IMG/VR virus record: IMGVR_UViG_3300032116_000353
Location: 1 to 47,197 of that record
DNA: 47,197 nucleotides
Reading direction: 5' to 3' (one strand)
From: a virus
Made by a program: the position numbers and the translations under genes. The notes under the pieces were generated by a model, which saw nothing but the letters and a program-made list of their open reading frames with translations, made no database searches and was not told where the DNA came from. Shown one piece after another: positions 44,944-47,197 of this stretch. The first letter of the stretch is position 1. Each line of letters begins with the position of its first letter.

Positions 44944-45495
44944 TTACTTCTTGTACTGTTGCTCTATCTGAAACGGCCCAGAAGTATTTACATCTATCTT
45001 CTCAGCAACAGCCATGGCCTTTTCTGGCTTTACTCCGCCATATAAAGCGCCCAAAGCATATGGAGAACCAGAGCCAACGCCATAGAACCCTGCATCTGAC
45101 ATACAGACCGATAAGTCATCGGCAATATCAAATATCTGACCATTAGCGGCAACTAACAAATTGAACCTGGATTCACCAGATTTACCATCAGATTTGCCCT
45201 CATCAAAGTCGTAGCCATTAGTCTCTAGGCATTTACGAAGTGATGGCATCAATTTAGCAATAACAAAGTGATATGTATCTTTTCTATCTTTGGCAGTCAT
45301 AGCAGGTGGATTCCATAGATGTTGTGCGATATCGCATGGTGCAACTTCACCAGAACCTGCAACAAGATAATCGCCGACCTTGCTAATCTTCTTCATATCT
45401 GGATGTTTGTAACGGCGCCCACCATCAAGTGTTACTTGATTGTCTGCCATAAACAAGCAGTGGTCCTCGTATTGGACTCCAATGATTGTTGTCAT
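44944..45495 (-). CDS. Proteasome/HslV-like Ntn hydrolase
   Basis: From ATG 45495 (AAGGGAAG upstream) the product has 183 residues and begins MTTIIGVQYEDHCLFMADNQ, then VTL, DMKKISKVGDYLVAGSGEVA and GVGSGSPYALGALYGG. After Met removal the N-terminal Thr would be the nucleophile. Asp sits at mature position 17 and Lys at 34-35, matching T1/D17/K33 of HslV and proteasome beta subunits allowing a two-residue insertion. The late G-S-G-S-x-x-A and A-x-x-A-x-x-x-D-x-x-(T/S)-G-x-P are also family features. An earlier in-frame start exists but would hide the catalytic Thr. It may degrade host or phage proteins. Confidence 0.8.
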   Translation of the reverse strand: MTTIIGVQYEDHCLFMADNQVTLDGGRRYKHPDMKKISKVGDYLVAGSGEVAPCDIAQHLWNPPAMTAKDRKDTYHFVIAKLMPSLRKCLETNGYDFDEGKSDGKSGESRFNLLVAANGQIFDIADDLSVCMSDAGFYGVGSGSPYALGALYGGVKPEKAMAVAEKIDVNTSGPFQIEQQYKK

Positions 45496-45550
45496 GGTCT
45501 TCCCTTCGCTTAGGGCTAAGGATACCAAATGGCCCTAGAGGGACTCCAAC

Positions 45551-45688
45551 CTAAAGAGATGTCCGTTTTGCGCCCTTTGAATGCTTTTTCTTCCTTGTAT
45601 AGACCTTCTTAGAGGGAATGGGGGTAGCAGCGCTAGAGCGCCTCAACTCCTGGACCTTCTTGACCCTGGCAGGATTGGGGCTCTTCAT
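45551..45688 (-). CDS. 45-aa very basic small protein
   Basis: ATG 45688 to TAG 45551 encodes MKSPNPARVKKVQELRRSSA, followed by a Lys/Arg-rich tail. The start overlaps the stop of the ART-like gene (ATGA), which supports translation. The N-P-A-R-V-x-K-V-Q-E-L-R-R segment looks like a short amphipathic helix. It could bind nucleic acid; no function is known. Confidence 0.6.
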   Translation of the reverse strand: MKSPNPARVKKVQELRRSSAATPIPSKKVYTRKKKHSKGAKRTSL

Positions 45689-46128
45689 CCCTCTTCAGCC
45701 CAACGTTTGCGTCTCTTTTCAGGGGTCTCTTTAACTCTTTCAAGGATTTTATTGTCTGTAACTATAACGGGATGATTATGCATCGCCTCTAAACTTTCGA
45801 CCTTGAAGCCCTTCTTAGATACATAGATATTGGGGATATCTTTTGCAAGACGCAAGTTCTTCTTTACTGGGTCATTTCTCCATGGCTCTGTCTCTGCATG
45901 CATTTCCTTTGCATCAACAGGACTGACTTTGTAGAGATAAGTAAATAATGACTTTGGGTCTCTAGTGTAGTCGCGTTCAGCATCTAGGTGCGAGAAGTTA
46001 TCTGCATACGCTCTATCTGTCGTAGCGTGAGCATGGTCCATCTCCATTGGCTTAATAATATCGCCCTTGTTAAATGGATGACTAGAACCATGAAACAATG
46101 GTTGAGATAAGTTATCTGATGCGCTCAT
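45685..46128 (-). CDS. Arr-like ADP-ribosyltransferase-fold protein
   Basis: The product has 147 residues: LFHGSSHPFNKGDIIKPMEM, then AHATTDRAYADNFSHLD, SLFTYLYKVSPVDAKEMHAE. H-G-(S/T) followed by G-D-x-(I/L)-x-P, an aromatic/Thr-Thr-D-x-x-x-A strand-helix and an (I/V)-Y-x-V-x-P strand follow the pattern of small rifamycin-type ADP-ribosyltransferases (Arr). The N-terminal His would be catalytic. Overlaps of four bases on both sides place it in the accessory operon. The target is unknown; a host polymerase or ribosome component is possible. The assignment is from motif reading and should be tested structurally. Confidence 0.5.
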   Translation of the reverse strand: MSASDNLSQPLFHGSSHPFNKGDIIKPMEMDHAHATTDRAYADNFSHLDAERDYTRDPKSLFTYLYKVSPVDAKEMHAETEPWRNDPVKKNLRLAKDIPNIYVSKKGFKVESLEAMHNHPVIVTDNKILERVKETPEKRRKRWAEEG

Positions 46129-46553
46129 GCCTTCATCTCTCTAGGCGGGTTGTACTTACGGGTACGTGACTTCAATTGTGTGCCACTGTTTATATTATCT
46201 TTCACGTTATAGACACGACGGTGCTTAGTAACACCAGTTACTCTAACCTTTGCGCCCTCTTGAACTGGGACCTCCTTCTCACCAAATGGGTCCTTGTTTC
46301 CAAAGTTTGCAAATCCTCTATCACGTAGTCGAGTAAAGTCAGTCTCTACAGCAGATACAGGAATCTGGGCATGATATGTCTCGCCTCGTTCCCAATTAGG
46401 CCAGTGGATATGCTTTGTAGCGAATTCGTCGGCCTTGTCTCTGTCAGCAGACCAGTGCATGCCCAACTCGCCCTTGTCGACTGTCTCTTTACCTTTGAAG
46501 CGCAGGCCGCGATGTGCCTCAAAGAACAACTCGTTAGATAGTGGAGAACTCAT
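46125..46553 (-). CDS. ADP-ribosyltransferase-like protein (R-S-E type pattern)
   Basis: From ATG 46553 (ATGA overlap with the zinc-finger gene) the product has 142 residues: FFEAHRGLRF, GMHWSADRDKADEFATKHIH, AQIPVSAVETDFTRL and EVPVQEGAKVRVTGV. An Arg in H-R-G-L, a Ser in W-S-A-D-x-x-x-A-x-x-F-A and a late Glu before a V-x-V strand follow the R-S-E arrangement of ADP-ribosyltransferases seen in several phages. The upstream part of the frame overlaps another gene, so the later start is chosen. Catalysis is not proven. Confidence 0.5.
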   Translation of the reverse strand: MSSPLSNELFFEAHRGLRFKGKETVDKGELGMHWSADRDKADEFATKHIHWPNWERGETYHAQIPVSAVETDFTRLRDRGFANFGNKDPFGEKEVPVQEGAKVRVTGVTKHRRVYNVKDNINSGTQLKSRTRKYNPPREMKA

Positions 46554-46747
46554 ATGCTCCACCAGCCACGTATGGTGCCGCCTTGTGGACAGATGTTCCA
46601 ATCCGCTTTGCCATCTGCAATCCATTGCTTATGTGCAAGATTAACTGTCGTCCAATTAGTCTCATGCGTATCGCGCCCGCACGCGAGGCATACTTCCGCC
46701 CCGATATCTTTATACACATGTTCGCAGGTCAGAGTTAAGTTACTCAT
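46550..46747 (-). CDS. 65-aa zinc-finger protein
   Basis: The product begins MSNLTLTCEHVYKDIGAEVC, then LACGRDTHETNWTTVNLAHK and a final NICPQGGTIRGWWSI. C-x-H ... C-x-x-C provides four ligands for zinc. The length, the T-x-x-T-N-x-x-H-K-x-W segment and the Gly/Trp-rich end look like a conserved phage family, but I cannot name it. Its ATG overlaps the GNAT stop (TAATG). Confidence 0.6.
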   Translation of the reverse strand: MSNLTLTCEHVYKDIGAEVCLACGRDTHETNWTTVNLAHKQWIADGKADWNICPQGGTIRGWWSI

Positions 46748-47121
46748 TACTGCTCCGGAACTTCGGTACGCCGCGGTGGCAATTTACCGCCGACTGCTTT
46801 TGCCCATACATTTCCTGTATCAGTTCTATCTTTAGAATGTTGTGGCGCCTTTATTCCAGTATCGGCTGCTAACTTATGTGCCTTCTCCCATAGAGAGGTA
46901 GCAAGACCAAGGCCACGATAGTCTTGATGAGTACGTATCCAGTCGACATTGCCACTCTTCTTATGCCAGATTATTGTTCCTAGTTGATGAGCAGGATTGG
47001 CTTCGTTATATGCGGAAAGAGTATGCATTGAATCTCTGCCTTCTGGTGGAAAATATCTAAATTGAACGCCTGATAAGTTTCTTGGCTTTCTTGGGTCGGA
47101 TGGCTTTGGCGTCTGCTTCAT
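46747..47121 (-). CDS. GNAT-family acetyltransferase
   Basis: The product has 124 residues: GTIIWHKKSGNVDWIRTHQD, then YRGLGLATSLWEKAHKLAAD and APQHSKDRTDTGNVWAKAVG. The R-x-x-G-x-A motif (R-G-L-G-L-A-T) is the acetyl-CoA pyrophosphate loop, and the preceding beta bulge (W-I-R-T-H-x-x-Y-R) is normal. H-S-x-x-R-(T/S)-x-x-G-x-x-W-A-x-x-V-G-G is a C-terminal pattern I recall from phage GNAT proteins. The substrate is unknown. The start overlaps the stop before it (ATGA). Confidence 0.75.
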   Translation of the reverse strand: MKQTPKPSDPRKPRNLSGVQFRYFPPEGRDSMHTLSAYNEANPAHQLGTIIWHKKSGNVDWIRTHQDYRGLGLATSLWEKAHKLAADTGIKAPQHSKDRTDTGNVWAKAVGGKLPPRRTEVPEQ

Positions 47122-47197
47122 GTCACATCTCTTCTTAAAGCACGAGAAATCTTTTTGCTGAATGGTCTTGTCTTCTTGCCCTCTGTATACAGGTCAG
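47118..47197 (-). CDS. Partial gene at right edge (C-terminus only)
   Basis: The frame is open from the right edge and stops with TGA at 47118-47120, overlapping the GNAT ATG (ATGA). The visible end is basic, reading DLYTEGKKTRPFSKKISRAL and then RRDVT. Coupling to the GNAT gene supports a real gene. No function can be given from 26 residues. Confidence 0.5.
   Translation of the reverse strand, partial: DLYTEGKKTRPFSKKISRALRRDVT

Noticed and set aside
45496-45528. Upstream in-frame start of the proteasome-like protein
   Set aside because: It would bury the catalytic Thr behind extra residues. The ATG at 45495 has a better ribosome site and yields the family's normal TTI N-terminus.

Overview
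The window looks like about 47 kb of a tailed-phage genome (Caudoviricetes) with a contractile tail. It encodes a T4 gp19-type tail tube, a tail sheath, a tape measure with cell-wall hydrolase domains, an SPP1-gp6-type portal, an N4-gp56-type capsid protein and a large terminase. The DNA is moderately AT-rich by eye. Nearly every gene lies on the minus strand, so the functional order runs from the right edge to the left. Small proteins resembling the DUF3263 and DUF7455 families, common in Actinobacteria, plus a secreted protein built like surface proteins of small freshwater actinobacteria, suggest an actinobacterial host. That assignment is inference.

Layout in direction of transcription. 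(1) 47197-44359, accessory block: an unidentified partial gene, a GNAT acetyltransferase, a zinc-finger protein, two ADP-ribosyltransferase-like proteins, a small basic protein, a proteasome/HslV-like Ntn hydrolase and an Hsp20 chaperone with a Crp-like palindrome upstream. (2) 44272-37598: a secreted surface-layer-like protein, a PD-(D/E)XK-type nuclease, a lipoprotein, a two-span membrane protein, a CHAP endolysin, a very long secreted Pro/Glu-rich protein and small membrane proteins. (3) 37555-33264: small basic, zinc-finger, PASTA-like and KTSC-like proteins. (4) 33183-25040, head module: terminase, portal, scaffold, capsid and neck, punctuated by hairpins and one strong terminator at 26480-26534. 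(5) 25028-11118, adhesion module: two collagen-like fibres, a small adaptor, two 12-repeat propeller-like proteins and three tandem paralogous beta-rich proteins. Inside it, at 17989-20828, sits a four-gene plus-strand cassette: GH130-like propeller, TPR-like protein, methyltransferase and GT25-type glycosyltransferase. (6) 10842-8262: neck/tail-completion genes, with a chain of nine tiny coupled genes (10300-8862) closed by a terminator at 8832-8855. (7) 7512-1, tail module: sheath, tube, two chaperone-like genes, tape measure and hub/baseplate genes continuing past the left edge.

The most interesting hypothesis is that the plus-strand cassette modifies the phage's own Gly-Thr-Gln collagen-like fibres. 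GT25 is the family of the animal collagen galactosyltransferases, and this GT25-type gene overlaps the end of a collagen-like fibre gene. Next in interest are the two secreted proteins that look taken from a host envelope, the proteasome/ART/GNAT/Hsp20 block, and the chain of coupled microgenes.

No tRNA, rRNA, CRISPR array, integrase or insertion sequence was recognised. Once the short genes are placed, no stretch over 300 bases lacks a gene. All family assignments come from reading motifs by eye; no database search was run.
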